This document shows, in pieces, positions 44,991 through 52,632 of a stretch of 64,000 nt of DNA (within the stretch, counting starts at the first letter, position 1; the number at the start of each line of letters is the position of its first letter). This stretch comes from a bacterium (GTDB lineage Bacteria > Bacteroidota > Ignavibacteria > Kapaibacteriales > UBA7675). Both the position numbers and the translations under genes were made by a program. The stretch lies in assembly GCA_030430495.1 (NCBI GenBank), contig JAUIKM010000002.1, forward strand, positions 62,001-126,000, read 5' to 3'. The notes beneath the pieces were generated by a model, which saw only the letters and a program-made list of their open reading frames with translations, ran no database searches and was not told where the DNA came from.

Positions 44991-45134
44991 CAGGAAGAAA
45001 ACAGCAAGCCGGCGAGAGAAGCGAGAAGGCGCCGCGGTCGGGGACTCAGGTTGGCGATGAGTCAGGAAGAAAACAGCAAGCCGGCGAGAGAAGCGAGAAG
45101 GCGCCGCGGTCGGGGACTCGGGTTGGCGATGAGT
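44919..45134 (+). repeat. Three tandem 72-bp units
   Basis: Units begin CAGGAAGAAAACAGCAAGCC at 44919, 44991 and 45063 and end GGTTGGCGATGAGT. They differ at only a few bases. Each unit is 24 codons with no stop, which makes a spurious frame (44904-45170). Only one unit exists in copy 1 (42299-42370). Confidence 0.92.
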
Positions 45135-45595
45135 ATCGAGTGCGTTCAGGGCGTTAAACCGCCCGTTTAACCACGCGGTGAGGCACGTTCAGTTTTTTGC
45201 GCATGGAAAAACGGCGTGGAGGTGGTAGACTGGCTGCGACGGCGGAAGTACTAGTGATTCGTCGGGCGAGCTGAGAAGCTCTAACAGCCTGAAAAATTCA
45301 GGGTGGGAGGAGTATGTAGATTGGTATAAGGACTTGTCGAGGCGGCGGTGGGGAGGACCCCTTAGATCAAGCGGGAAGTACGCCCAAAATTTTCGACTCT
45401 CCCGTTAACAGTCCCAAACCGCCCGTTAAACGATTAAACCCGCCCGCTCACACGCCCAGCCAAACAGCCACAATCAATCCACGCTAAAAAAATCACACGG
45501 CACTCAAACGCCCTTAAACAACAAAGCCGCCGAGTCCAAAACCCGACGGCCCGTTTCAAGTATTCAATCGATCTGCGGTCAGTTAAACAACCACA
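45135..45595. other. Intergenic region with remnant sequence
   Basis: No gene is supported. Contents: an inverted pair GTTAAAC-cgccc-GTTTAAC at 45153-45171; at 45304-45358 the second copy of the TGGGAGGAGTATG segment from 42370-42425; then a purine-poor stretch (about 45390-45520) rich in CCCG and AAAC words; and a weak terminator at 45522-45552. Confidence 0.55.
45522..45552 (-). terminator. Probable terminator of the FKBP gene
   Basis: On the minus strand GCCGTCGGG pairs with CTCGGCGGC (9 bp with two G-T pairs) around TTTTGGA and is followed by TTTGTTGTTT. It lies 44 bp past the stop codon at 45596. Confidence 0.6.
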
Positions 45596-46495
45596 TCAGA
45601 AGTCTTCATTCGGTGCGTCGCGCACCTCGAACAACTCCACGTCCAGCATCAAAGTCGTGCCCGGCGGGACGCCGTTGACTTCTTCCTTGTTGCCGAATGC
45701 CAGGCTCGGAGGCACGATCAGGCGCGCCTTGCCGCCCGCCTTCATCCGCAGCAGGCCGATGTCCAGACCTTCAATCGTCGGCGAGACGCCCACCGGAACC
45801 GTCTGCTTCATCTCCACCTCCACCGTGCTGTTGTACAGCGTCGTGTCGGCTACGCCCCACACGTTGACGTGGAACACCGCCAGGTCGCCTTTGTTCGGCA
45901 TGCGGCCCTCGCCTTCCTCCACGTGGATTACCTCCACGCCTTCCGGCGTCTTCTCGCGTCTGGCGTCCACCGGAACCTCAAAAGGGATGGCGTGACGGCG
46001 CAGGTCCAGCAGCTCCACCACGTAGCGCAGGTTGGAGTTGGGCGGAACGTCGTTGCCCACGCCCTCGTCGCCGTACGCCAGGCTGTCCGGAATAATCAGG
46101 GTACGCGTGCCGCCCTCGCGCATGCCGATCAGGCCCTCTTCCCAGCCTTTGATCGCTTCGCCCTGCCCGATCGTGAAGATATAGGGGCGGTTCGCTTCGT
46201 AGGAGTCGTCCACCAGCCACTGCAGTTTGGTGGAGTCCTTGCTCCAGTCGTGATACAGGTCTTTGGTGCCGTCCTTGATCACCCAGCCCAGGTAGTGCGT
46301 GCGCAGCATGACGCCCGCCTCGACGACTTCGCCGGTTCCGACGTCGTTGTCAAAATACTGCAGGCCGGAAGGCATTTCGACCAGGTTCTCCGGTACTTCC
46401 GGCTTTTGGGGTTCTTCGGGACCGTCGCCCTGGGTGCAGGCGCTCGCCAGCACAAACAGGGCCGTCAGGCTAAACAGGTTCACAGATTTCAGCAC
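45596..46495 (-). CDS. Lipoprotein with two FKBP-type peptidyl-prolyl isomerase domains
   Basis: 299 residues from a GTG at 46495, chosen because it directly begins the lipoprotein signal (LKSVNLFSLTALFVLASAC); a GAGG-type site lies upstream. FKBP domain 1 (about 35-165): VEAGVMLRTHYLGWVIKDG, FTIGQGEAIKGWEEGLIGMREGG, RTLIIPDSLAYGDEGVGNDVPPNSNLRYVVELL. Domain 2 (about 170-290) is less canonical: TVPVGVSPTIEGLDIGLLRMKAGGKARLIVPPSLAFG...GVPPGTTLMLDVELFEV. It is a folding helper for exported proteins in the envelope. Domain 2 lacks the usual Y of the YxG entrance motif, so it may be inactive. Confidence 0.88.
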   Translation of the reverse strand: MLKSVNLFSLTALFVLASACTQGDGPEEPQKPEVPENLVEMPSGLQYFDNDVGTGEVVEAGVMLRTHYLGWVIKDGTKDLYHDWSKDSTKLQWLVDDSYEANRPYIFTIGQGEAIKGWEEGLIGMREGGTRTLIIPDSLAYGDEGVGNDVPPNSNLRYVVELLDLRRHAIPFEVPVDARREKTPEGVEVIHVEEGEGRMPNKGDLAVFHVNVWGVADTTLYNSTVEVEMKQTVPVGVSPTIEGLDIGLLRMKAGGKARLIVPPSLAFGNKEEVNGVPPGTTLMLDVELFEVRDAPNEDF

Positions 46496-46837
46496 GACTC
46501 TGTACCTCGCAAATTCACTGTAACTGTCGGATTGTATGGAACGTGCACGCGGAGGAGGCGAGCGTCTCACGATGCCGTTGCGCCGCACGGAACGGATGCA
46601 CGGCTTTGCAGGGCCCATAATTTACGGAAATTACGTAAATGGCGTCCATTCCACGCCGACGAAGATGGCCTCCCCCTGATTTGATCTCTTGTTTGTCAGC
46701 GGGAGAGAAGATTTCCCACGACGAGGCGGCCATAATCGTCCAAGCCCGAAACGACAAACTGCGCCGCGCATTCAACTGTCCCCGAACGCGCCGTGCAGCC
46801 CCAAACCAGACATTCGACGGCGCAGCGGAGAATCGGC
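46496..46837. other. Intergenic region between divergent FKBP and HTH genes
   Basis: 342 bp. It contains the palindrome at 46620-46640. A fragment CTTGTTTGTCAGCGGG at about 46687-46702 resembles half of the interspersed repeat core. No other element is supported. Confidence 0.5.
46620..46640. promoter_or_regulatory. Candidate operator palindrome ATTTACG-N7-CGTAAAT
   Basis: Perfect 7-bp arms around GAAATTA, in an AT-rich island between the divergent FKBP and HTH-regulator genes, 125 bp and 198 bp from their starts. The neighbouring HTH protein is the obvious candidate to bind it, but this is inference. Confidence 0.5.
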
Positions 46838-47284
46838 ATGACGATCGGTGAACGCCTCAAAAAGTTTGCACGCGAGTATCCCGGCGGGATCGAAGCCCTG
46901 GCGGCCAACACCAACTGGCGGCCGCACCGCCTCTATCCCATCCTGCACGACCGCGAAGAACCCACCGTCGACCTGCTGCGCGCCCTGGCCCGCGTCGGCT
47001 GCGACCTGAACTGGCTGCTGCTGGGCGAGGAAACAGACACGGCCGCCGCCGCTCCGTCCACCAAAAAAATTCCTTCGATCGAAGCGATAACCGCGGTCGA
47101 AGAAACGCCGGCCGCCGAAGAATCACCATCGTCCGAAGAAACGCCGCACCAGGCCGAGGTGCTGCCGCTCCTGCCCGACAAGGAGCTCTCCGGCAGCGGC
47201 GACGTCGAATTGCTGCCCTTTGACGCGCTCTCAGCCAAAGCCATCCGCTCGCTCAATATCAACATCAAACCCACGGACAAGTGA
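46838..47284 (+). CDS. Small helix-turn-helix protein with acidic tail
   Basis: 148 residues from ATG 46838. The first 65 residues form an XRE/phage-repressor-like helix-turn-helix: MTIGERLKKFAREYPGGIEALAANTNWRPHRLYPILHDREEPTVDLLRALARVGCDLNWLLLGEE, with the D-L-N-W-L-L-x-G-E closing seen in many repressors. The rest is a low-complexity acidic linker (EETPAAEESPSSEETP) and a short conserved-looking end (LPFDALSAKAIRSLNINI). Probably a local regulator; the effector is unknown. Confidence 0.78.
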   Translation: MTIGERLKKFAREYPGGIEALAANTNWRPHRLYPILHDREEPTVDLLRALARVGCDLNWLLLGEETDTAAAAPSTKKIPSIEAITAVEETPAAEESPSSEETPHQAEVLPLLPDKELSGSGDVELLPFDALSAKAIRSLNINIKPTDK

Positions 47285-47505
47285 TTGGCGGTCCGCCGCC
47301 GAACCGATTGTTCGCCCGCTTGTACAGTCCTGACGACCGCTAAGCACGATCAGGCGGACGGTTGGCATGATCGCTGTCCCAAAATTGCCGCATTAGTGGT
47401 ATATTTTGGTTTCGATTCCGGTCGGGACCGGCCAGGCCCGATCCCGGCTCCGGTCGCTCCGACCCAAAGACCGCTCGACGCAACTCTACACTGACACAGA
47501 ACAGA

Positions 47506-50067
47506 ATGGCGAAACAGAACCCTCGCGGCCGCGCATCGTCCGCGCCGCGCAAAACCGCAGCCCGGGCAGCTAAAAAACCACTGATTCCGGAAAAATATCA
47601 GGACGCCGCCTGGTGCGGCCTGCTGGTCCTCAGCATCATCGTGTTTTTCCACGAAGCCATTTTCAGCGGCAGCTTCCTGACTTCGGACAACGTCGCTTCG
47701 CTCAGCTTTGAACCCTTCCTGAACAAAGCGGCGGACAAGGGCGAATTCCCTGAATGGGTGCCGTATATCTTCAGCGGTTTTCCCGGTTACCCGGCGCAGA
47801 TGATCACGGGCGACCGCTGGTGGGACCTGTTGAGCAACACCTTCTTCAGCATTCCGAAAATCGTCGGCGGGCTGTTCAACTCCGAAGCGGCGCGCGTGAG
47901 TGTGTTTTACATGTTCTATGCCATCGGCATGTACATTCTGATGCGCCACTGGAAACAGGAGCGTTTTGCGGCCTTTTTCACCTCGTTCGCGGCGGTCTTC
48001 GCCACGCTGGTGATAGCCTGGATCATGATCGGGCACAATACCAAACCCGTCATGATCATGACCTTTCCCTACATGCTGCTTTGTCTCGAAAAACTCAGGG
48101 AGCGTTTTTCCTGGCTTTATGCAGCGCTCCTGATGGTCGTGACGCACGTGATGTTCGACCCCGGCTACATCCACCACCAGGTGGCTTACTACGCGCTGAT
48201 GATGATCGCGATCTATTTTGTGTATCACCTGGTGGTTGCGCTGCGCGACCGCGCGCAACTCAAAGGCTGGGGCCGCGCGGTGTCGATGCTGGCGCTGGCC
48301 GGCGTGCTGGCCTTTACCATGGCCGGCGATCGCTTCCTGACCAACCTGGAATACCTGCCCTACTCGACGCGCGGCACCGCGCCGCTGGTCAACACGCTGC
48401 AATCCGGCGGCGATCACAGCGCAGCCGACGAAAAAGGCGACTACGAGTACGCCACGAGCTACAGCTTTGACCCGCCCGAGCTGCGCACCTGGTTTGTGCC
48501 GAATTTCTACGGTTTCGGCCGCATGACCTACGAAGGTCCGGAGGTGCCGCAGCCGACGCCGCTCAACACCTACTGGGGCAGTAAACCGATTTCGGACGCC
48601 GCGCTCTACTGGGGCATCGGCGTGCTGTTTCTCGCGGTCTTCGGCGCGGTCTGGTACTGGAAAGAAGGGCGCGTCAAGTTTCTGGTAATCGTCTGCGGCA
48701 TCTCGCTGCTGACCTCCTTCGGCTCACATCTGCCGCTGCTCTACGATCTGTTGTACTACGGTCTGCCGGGTTTCAGGTCCTTCCGCGCGCCGGAGACGAT
48801 GCTCGTGCTCTTTTCCTTCGGTCTCGCCATTCTGAGCGGTCACGGCATAGCCGGACTGATCTCCGCCGCACGCGACAAGGAACTGGGCAGGGAGCGCTCG
48901 CGGCACCTGCTCTACGGGCTGGGCGTCGCGGTGGTCTTTCTGCTCTTTGGCCTGGCTTATGCGGGCATGTTCAGCGAAAGTTATATGATGGAAGCGCGTG
49001 AGGTTCTGGGCGCGCGTCAGTATCCGGAATTCATCACGCAGTTCGTGTACGACAACATGATCAGCGACTGGTATCAGACGGCTTTTCTGGCGGTCGCCTT
49101 CATGCTGGCCGCGTGGCTCTACGTGCGCCGCACAATCACATCCGCCGTCTTTATTCCGCTGATGCTCCTGCTGCTGGTCGTCGACCTGTGGCGCGTGGAC
49201 GATCGCCCGATGGAAGTATCGGAAGGCCGCCTGCATTCGGGCATTCAGGCCGGCGACGTGGAGACCTTCCTGATGAAAGACGACGACCTGTTCCGCATCG
49301 CCGAGTTCCGGCGTCAGAATCAGGCCGCCTACTTCTTCCTGCAGAATATTCACGGCTACAGCTCGGCCAAGCTGCGCGTGTATCAGGATCTGATGGACAT
49401 GGCGGGTACGCCCTCGCGGCCGGGGGAGACACCCAAGCTACAGAGCGGCGTCAGCTTTATCACCAATCCATTCCTGTGGGACCTGCTGAACGTCAAGTAC
49501 ATCATGTTCCCGCAGCAGCTGCCGGGCCGGAATGAACTGTTCCAGTCGGCAAGTACCGGCGAGTTCGTCTACCGCAACGAATCGATGCTGCCGCGTGCCT
49601 TTTTTGTGGACAGCGTGGCCACGGCGGCGCCGGCGGACATCCTGGCCAACATTCGCGAGGGCAACTTTGACCCGCGGCATGTGGCCTTCCTGGAAGAAGA
49701 CCTGCCCGGCGGGCAGACGATTGATCCCGCGCATGGCGCGACCGCTGAAATCGCGAAGTTCGGCAACCACGAAATCGACGTCAAGGTCAAAGCCACGGGC
49801 AACAACCTGCTCTTCCTGAGCGAGATTTTTTACCCGGTGGCGTGGCATGCCTACATCGACGGCGAAGAAATTCCGATTCACAAAACCAATTTTGCCTTCC
49901 GTTCGGTCGTCGTGCCCGCGGGCGAGCACACGATCCAGTTCCGCTACGAATCGCGCTGGGAATGGATTAAAACGCTGGCGCTCGTCGTCAACATTCTGAT
50001 TCTGGCCGGCCTGGCATTTGGCGTCTACCGCACCGTCAACGCACGCCGGAAACAGGAAGCCGTTTAA
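47506..50067 (+). CDS. YfhO-family multi-pass membrane protein
   Basis: 853 residues. A basic N-terminus is followed by the family's opening block (FFHEAIFSGSFLTSDNVASLSFEPFLNKAADKGEFPEWVPYIFSGFPGYPAQ), about twelve membrane helices to residue 560, then a periplasmic domain and a last helix (TLALVVNILILAGLAFGVYRTV). The DRWWDLL and LPLLYDLLYYGLPGFRSFRAPE segments are typical. YfhO relatives are GT-C-type glycosyltransferase-like proteins; in Gram-positives YfhO acts in lipoteichoic acid glycosylation. The substrate here is unknown. It contains almost no TTAA words, unlike neighbours downstream. Confidence 0.88.
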   Translation: MAKQNPRGRASSAPRKTAARAAKKPLIPEKYQDAAWCGLLVLSIIVFFHEAIFSGSFLTSDNVASLSFEPFLNKAADKGEFPEWVPYIFSGFPGYPAQMITGDRWWDLLSNTFFSIPKIVGGLFNSEAARVSVFYMFYAIGMYILMRHWKQERFAAFFTSFAAVFATLVIAWIMIGHNTKPVMIMTFPYMLLCLEKLRERFSWLYAALLMVVTHVMFDPGYIHHQVAYYALMMIAIYFVYHLVVALRDRAQLKGWGRAVSMLALAGVLAFTMAGDRFLTNLEYLPYSTRGTAPLVNTLQSGGDHSAADEKGDYEYATSYSFDPPELRTWFVPNFYGFGRMTYEGPEVPQPTPLNTYWGSKPISDAALYWGIGVLFLAVFGAVWYWKEGRVKFLVIVCGISLLTSFGSHLPLLYDLLYYGLPGFRSFRAPETMLVLFSFGLAILSGHGIAGLISAARDKELGRERSRHLLYGLGVAVVFLLFGLAYAGMFSESYMMEAREVLGARQYPEFITQFVYDNMISDWYQTAFLAVAFMLAAWLYVRRTITSAVFIPLMLLLLVVDLWRVDDRPMEVSEGRLHSGIQAGDVETFLMKDDDLFRIAEFRRQNQAAYFFLQNIHGYSSAKLRVYQDLMDMAGTPSRPGETPKLQSGVSFITNPFLWDLLNVKYIMFPQQLPGRNELFQSASTGEFVYRNESMLPRAFFVDSVATAAPADILANIREGNFDPRHVAFLEEDLPGGQTIDPAHGATAEIAKFGNHEIDVKVKATGNNLLFLSEIFYPVAWHAYIDGEEIPIHKTNFAFRSVVVPAGEHTIQFRYESRWEWIKTLALVVNILILAGLAFGVYRTVNARRKQEAV

Positions 50068-50211
50068 CGCGGGGACCGTCCCGGTGATGCGCCGCTTCAA
50101 ACGCGGCGACAAACAAAAATGGCTTTGCAGAAAAGCGGACCGCAGAGCGGGCCAGCGCCGTCAGTTTTATCAAGCGCCGGAAAGTCCGGCAGCTGAAAGC
50201 AGGACAGCTCT

Positions 50212-51189
50212 ATGGAAGTACAGAATACGATTCTCGACGCCGTCGGCACTACGCCGATGGTGCGGCTCAATCGCGTGGCGGCGGACGTAAAACCGCGGCT
50301 CTACGCCAAAGTGGAATTCATGAACCCCTCCGGCAGCGTCAAGGACCGCATGGCGCGTTATCTGGTGGAAGATGCGGAACGGCGCGGCCTGCTCAAACCG
50401 GGCGGCACGATCGTGGAGAATTCCTCCGGCAACACCGGCTCCGCGCTGGCCATGATTGCGGCGGTGAAAGGTTATCGCTGCATCATTACCATGCCGGATA
50501 AAATGAGCGATGAAAAACAAAACCTCATGCGCGCGTTCGGAGCCACGGTTGTCGTGACCCCGACGGATGTGCCGGCGGACTCGCCCGAAAGTTATTACTC
50601 CACGGCGCGGCGCATCGCCTCGGAGACGCCGGGGGCCTGGTACCCGGACCAGTACAACAACCCGCGCAATATCGACGCGCACTACGAAACGACGGGCCCG
50701 GAAATCTGGAAGCAGATGGATGGCAAGATCGACTACCTCGTGGCGGGTATCGGCACGGGTGGCACGCTCAGCGGGGCGGGACGCTACCTGAAGGAGCAGA
50801 ACCCGGATGTTAAAATCATTGCCGTCGACCCCGTCGGCTCGGTGTTTTACGACTACCACTATCACGGCAAGCCGGGCGAGCCGAGCGTGTACGCGGTTGA
50901 AGGCATCGGCGAGGACTACGTGGTCGAGGCCGTCGACTTCAGCCTGCTGGACGACATTGTCCAGGTGAACGACGAAGAATCGTTTAAGTACGCGCGCGCC
51001 CTGGCCAACCAGGAAGGGCTCTTTGCCGGCGGTTCCAGCGGCAGCGCGTTAAGTGGGGCGCTTAAACTGGCGCGCGGCATTGACGAAGACAAATCGATCG
51101 TGATTATTCTGCCGGACTCCGGCTCCCGCTATCTCAGTAAAATGTACAATGATGCCTGGATGCAAGCCAAGGGCTTTGCGACGGCGTAA
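50212..51189 (+). CDS. PLP-dependent cysteine synthase / cystathionine beta-synthase-like enzyme
   Basis: 325 residues. Fold type II PLP enzyme: PLP lysine in FMNPSGSVKDRMA (about residue 45), substrate loop SSGNTGSALA, phosphate-binding loop GIGTGGTLSG and C-terminal GSSGSALSGALKLA. The N-terminus TILDAVGTTPMVRLNRV fits the O-acetylserine sulfhydrylase/CBS family. FMNPSGSVKDR and the DPVGSVFYDYHYHGKPG segment favour the CBS-like branch, which makes cystathionine from serine and homocysteine, but cysteine synthesis cannot be excluded. No regulatory CBS-pair domain is attached. It lies 51 bp before the DUF3127 gene on the same strand. Confidence 0.88.
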   Translation: MEVQNTILDAVGTTPMVRLNRVAADVKPRLYAKVEFMNPSGSVKDRMARYLVEDAERRGLLKPGGTIVENSSGNTGSALAMIAAVKGYRCIITMPDKMSDEKQNLMRAFGATVVVTPTDVPADSPESYYSTARRIASETPGAWYPDQYNNPRNIDAHYETTGPEIWKQMDGKIDYLVAGIGTGGTLSGAGRYLKEQNPDVKIIAVDPVGSVFYDYHYHGKPGEPSVYAVEGIGEDYVVEAVDFSLLDDIVQVNDEESFKYARALANQEGLFAGGSSGSALSGALKLARGIDEDKSIVIILPDSGSRYLSKMYNDAWMQAKGFATA

Positions 51190-51240
51190 CAATATTAACA
51201 CTCGCCGTTCCGGCACTTAAACAAGGGAATACTACCTACT

Positions 51241-51612
51241 ATGGCATCTCTCGAAGTAACGGGTAAACTTTTTGAAGTCTTTGATGAACAGCAGGTTACG
51301 GACAGCTTCCGCAAGCGCGAGTTCATTCTGGAAATGCTCGACGGCAACTACACACAGCACGTTAAGTTCCAGATGACGCAGGACCGCTGCGCCGCTATCG
51401 ATCAGTTCTCGGTCGGCGATGAGCTGAAGGTCTCGTTTAACCTGACCGGTCGCCGTTATGTTAACCCCGAGGGCAAGGTCCTGTACTTCACCAATCTGAA
51501 TGCATGGCGTCTTGAGCGCAGCAGCGCGGCGGGCGACGTGCCTCCTCCGCCCGACAGCTACAACTCCGGCGGCGGCGGTGGACAGGACGATGCCGACGAT
51601 CTGCCGTTTTAA
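51241..51612 (+). CDS. DUF3127 protein with SSB-like acidic tail
   Basis: 123 residues. The first 90 match DUF3127: MASLEVTGKLFEVFDEQQVTDSFRKREFILEM, VKFQMTQDRCAAIDQFSVGDELKVSFNLTGRRYVNPEGKVLYFTNLNAWRLE, a predicted OB-fold. The tail is a Gly/Pro linker ending DDADDLPF, almost the same as the DDxPF tip with which bacterial single-strand binding proteins recruit repair enzymes. A nucleic-acid-binding role is therefore likely. It follows the cysteine synthase-like gene by 51 bp and has its own terminator after it. Confidence 0.85.
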   Translation: MASLEVTGKLFEVFDEQQVTDSFRKREFILEMLDGNYTQHVKFQMTQDRCAAIDQFSVGDELKVSFNLTGRRYVNPEGKVLYFTNLNAWRLERSSAAGDVPPPPDSYNSGGGGGQDDADDLPF

Positions 51613-51638
51613 GGCAGCGCGGAATATGTCGATTACAC

Positions 51639-51669
51639 AAAAGCCGTCCGGTTTCCGGGCGGCTTTTAT
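51639..51669 (+). terminator. Terminator after the DUF3127 gene
   Basis: AAAAGCCGTCCGG at 51639-51650 and CCGGGCGGCTTTT at 51655-51667 form a stem with a TTT loop and T-rich end, 26 bp after the stop codon. Confidence 0.85.
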
Positions 51670-51839
51670 TGTTTAATGGCGTCTGTATCCGGCACGTTCC
51701 CGGGGCGACGCATGACTTCTGAGCACTTCGCCGACTTCGTTGCACTGCGCGGCTTGTTTTTTTCTCTTGTTAGTCGGCGAGTTAACAATACACAGGTTGC
51801 AAGACCACGAACTGCTTAACACTTCAACAGGAGAGTATT

Positions 51840-52541
51840 ATGTCAGAAAAGAAAGCCGGAATCTGTTTCGACGCGGAGCGCGCGGCCAGCTACGATCAGC
51901 GCTTCGTCAAGCTGGGAGCAATGAAGGACGGCCTGCACCTCTGCATGCGCCAGGCGATGGAAGATTTGCCGGAAGATGCGCACATTCTCTGCGTCGGTGC
52001 CGGCACGGGCGCGGAGATCATGTACCTGGCGCGGGAGTTTCCGGGCTGGCGGTTTACGGCGGCCGATCCTTCGGCTGCGATGCTGGAAGTGTGCCGTCGC
52101 CATGCGGCGGAACACGGCATTGAAGATCGCATCGACATTCGCGTGGGATACCTGGACGCGCTGCCGGACCTCGGGCTGTTTGACGCGGCGACCTGTTTGC
52201 TTGTTTCTCACTTTCTGACGAACAAGGACGAGCGCCGTGATTTGTTTAAGCAGATACGCGCGCGCCTCAAGCCGGGCGGCACGTTAATCAGCGCGGACAT
52301 CGCGGGCGACACACAGAGTAAAACGTACCCGGCATTGTTTAACTACTGGCTGAATGCCATGCGTTTTGCCGGTTCGACGGATGAAGACATCGAGGGATAT
52401 GTGGAGCGTTTCCGCGAGCACGTGGCGCCTCTGCCTCCGGCGGAGTTGGGCGCGCTGATCGAGTCGGCCGGTTTTGAGACGCCGGTTCTGATTTATCAGG
52501 CGCTGATGATGCACGGCTTTGCGGCGAAGAGAGCGGAGTAA
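51840..52541 (+). CDS. Class I SAM-dependent methyltransferase
   Basis: 233 residues; AGGAGAG lies 6-12 bp before ATG 51840. Rossmann motifs in order: motif I HILCVGAGTGAEIMYLAREFPG, motif II acidic residue in FTAADPSAAMLEVCRRH, a DIRVGYLDALPDLGLFDAATCLLVSHFL block (motif IV) and LKPGGTLISADIAGD (post-motif). Substrate not inferable; small-molecule methyltransferases of the UbiE/Tam-like group look closest. It stands alone on its strand. Confidence 0.88.
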   Translation: MSEKKAGICFDAERAASYDQRFVKLGAMKDGLHLCMRQAMEDLPEDAHILCVGAGTGAEIMYLAREFPGWRFTAADPSAAMLEVCRRHAAEHGIEDRIDIRVGYLDALPDLGLFDAATCLLVSHFLTNKDERRDLFKQIRARLKPGGTLISADIAGDTQSKTYPALFNYWLNAMRFAGSTDEDIEGYVERFREHVAPLPPAELGALIESAGFETPVLIYQALMMHGFAAKRAE

Positions 52542-52558
52542 GTTTGGAACGTGTGAGG

Positions 52559-52592
52559 CCCGTGGCGTCGGGAGGTGACCTGACGCCACGGG
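52559..52592. terminator. Strong 11-bp hairpin between convergent genes
   Basis: CCCGTGGCGTC at 52559-52569 pairs exactly with GACGCCACGGG at 52582-52592. There is no T-tract on either side, so it is a stable 3' end structure rather than a textbook terminator. It sits between the methyltransferase (plus) and the HSDR_N-type gene (minus). Confidence 0.6.
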
Positions 52593-52632
52593 TGTATGAG
52601 GCGATCGGCGAGCGTTAATGTGCGGTGTCGGT

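Noticed and set aside
44904-45170. An 88-codon frame with three near-identical 24-residue repeats
   Set aside because: It is the translation of the 72-bp tandem units of a hairpin element. The single-unit copy at 42299-42370 has no such protein, and no start signal is seen.
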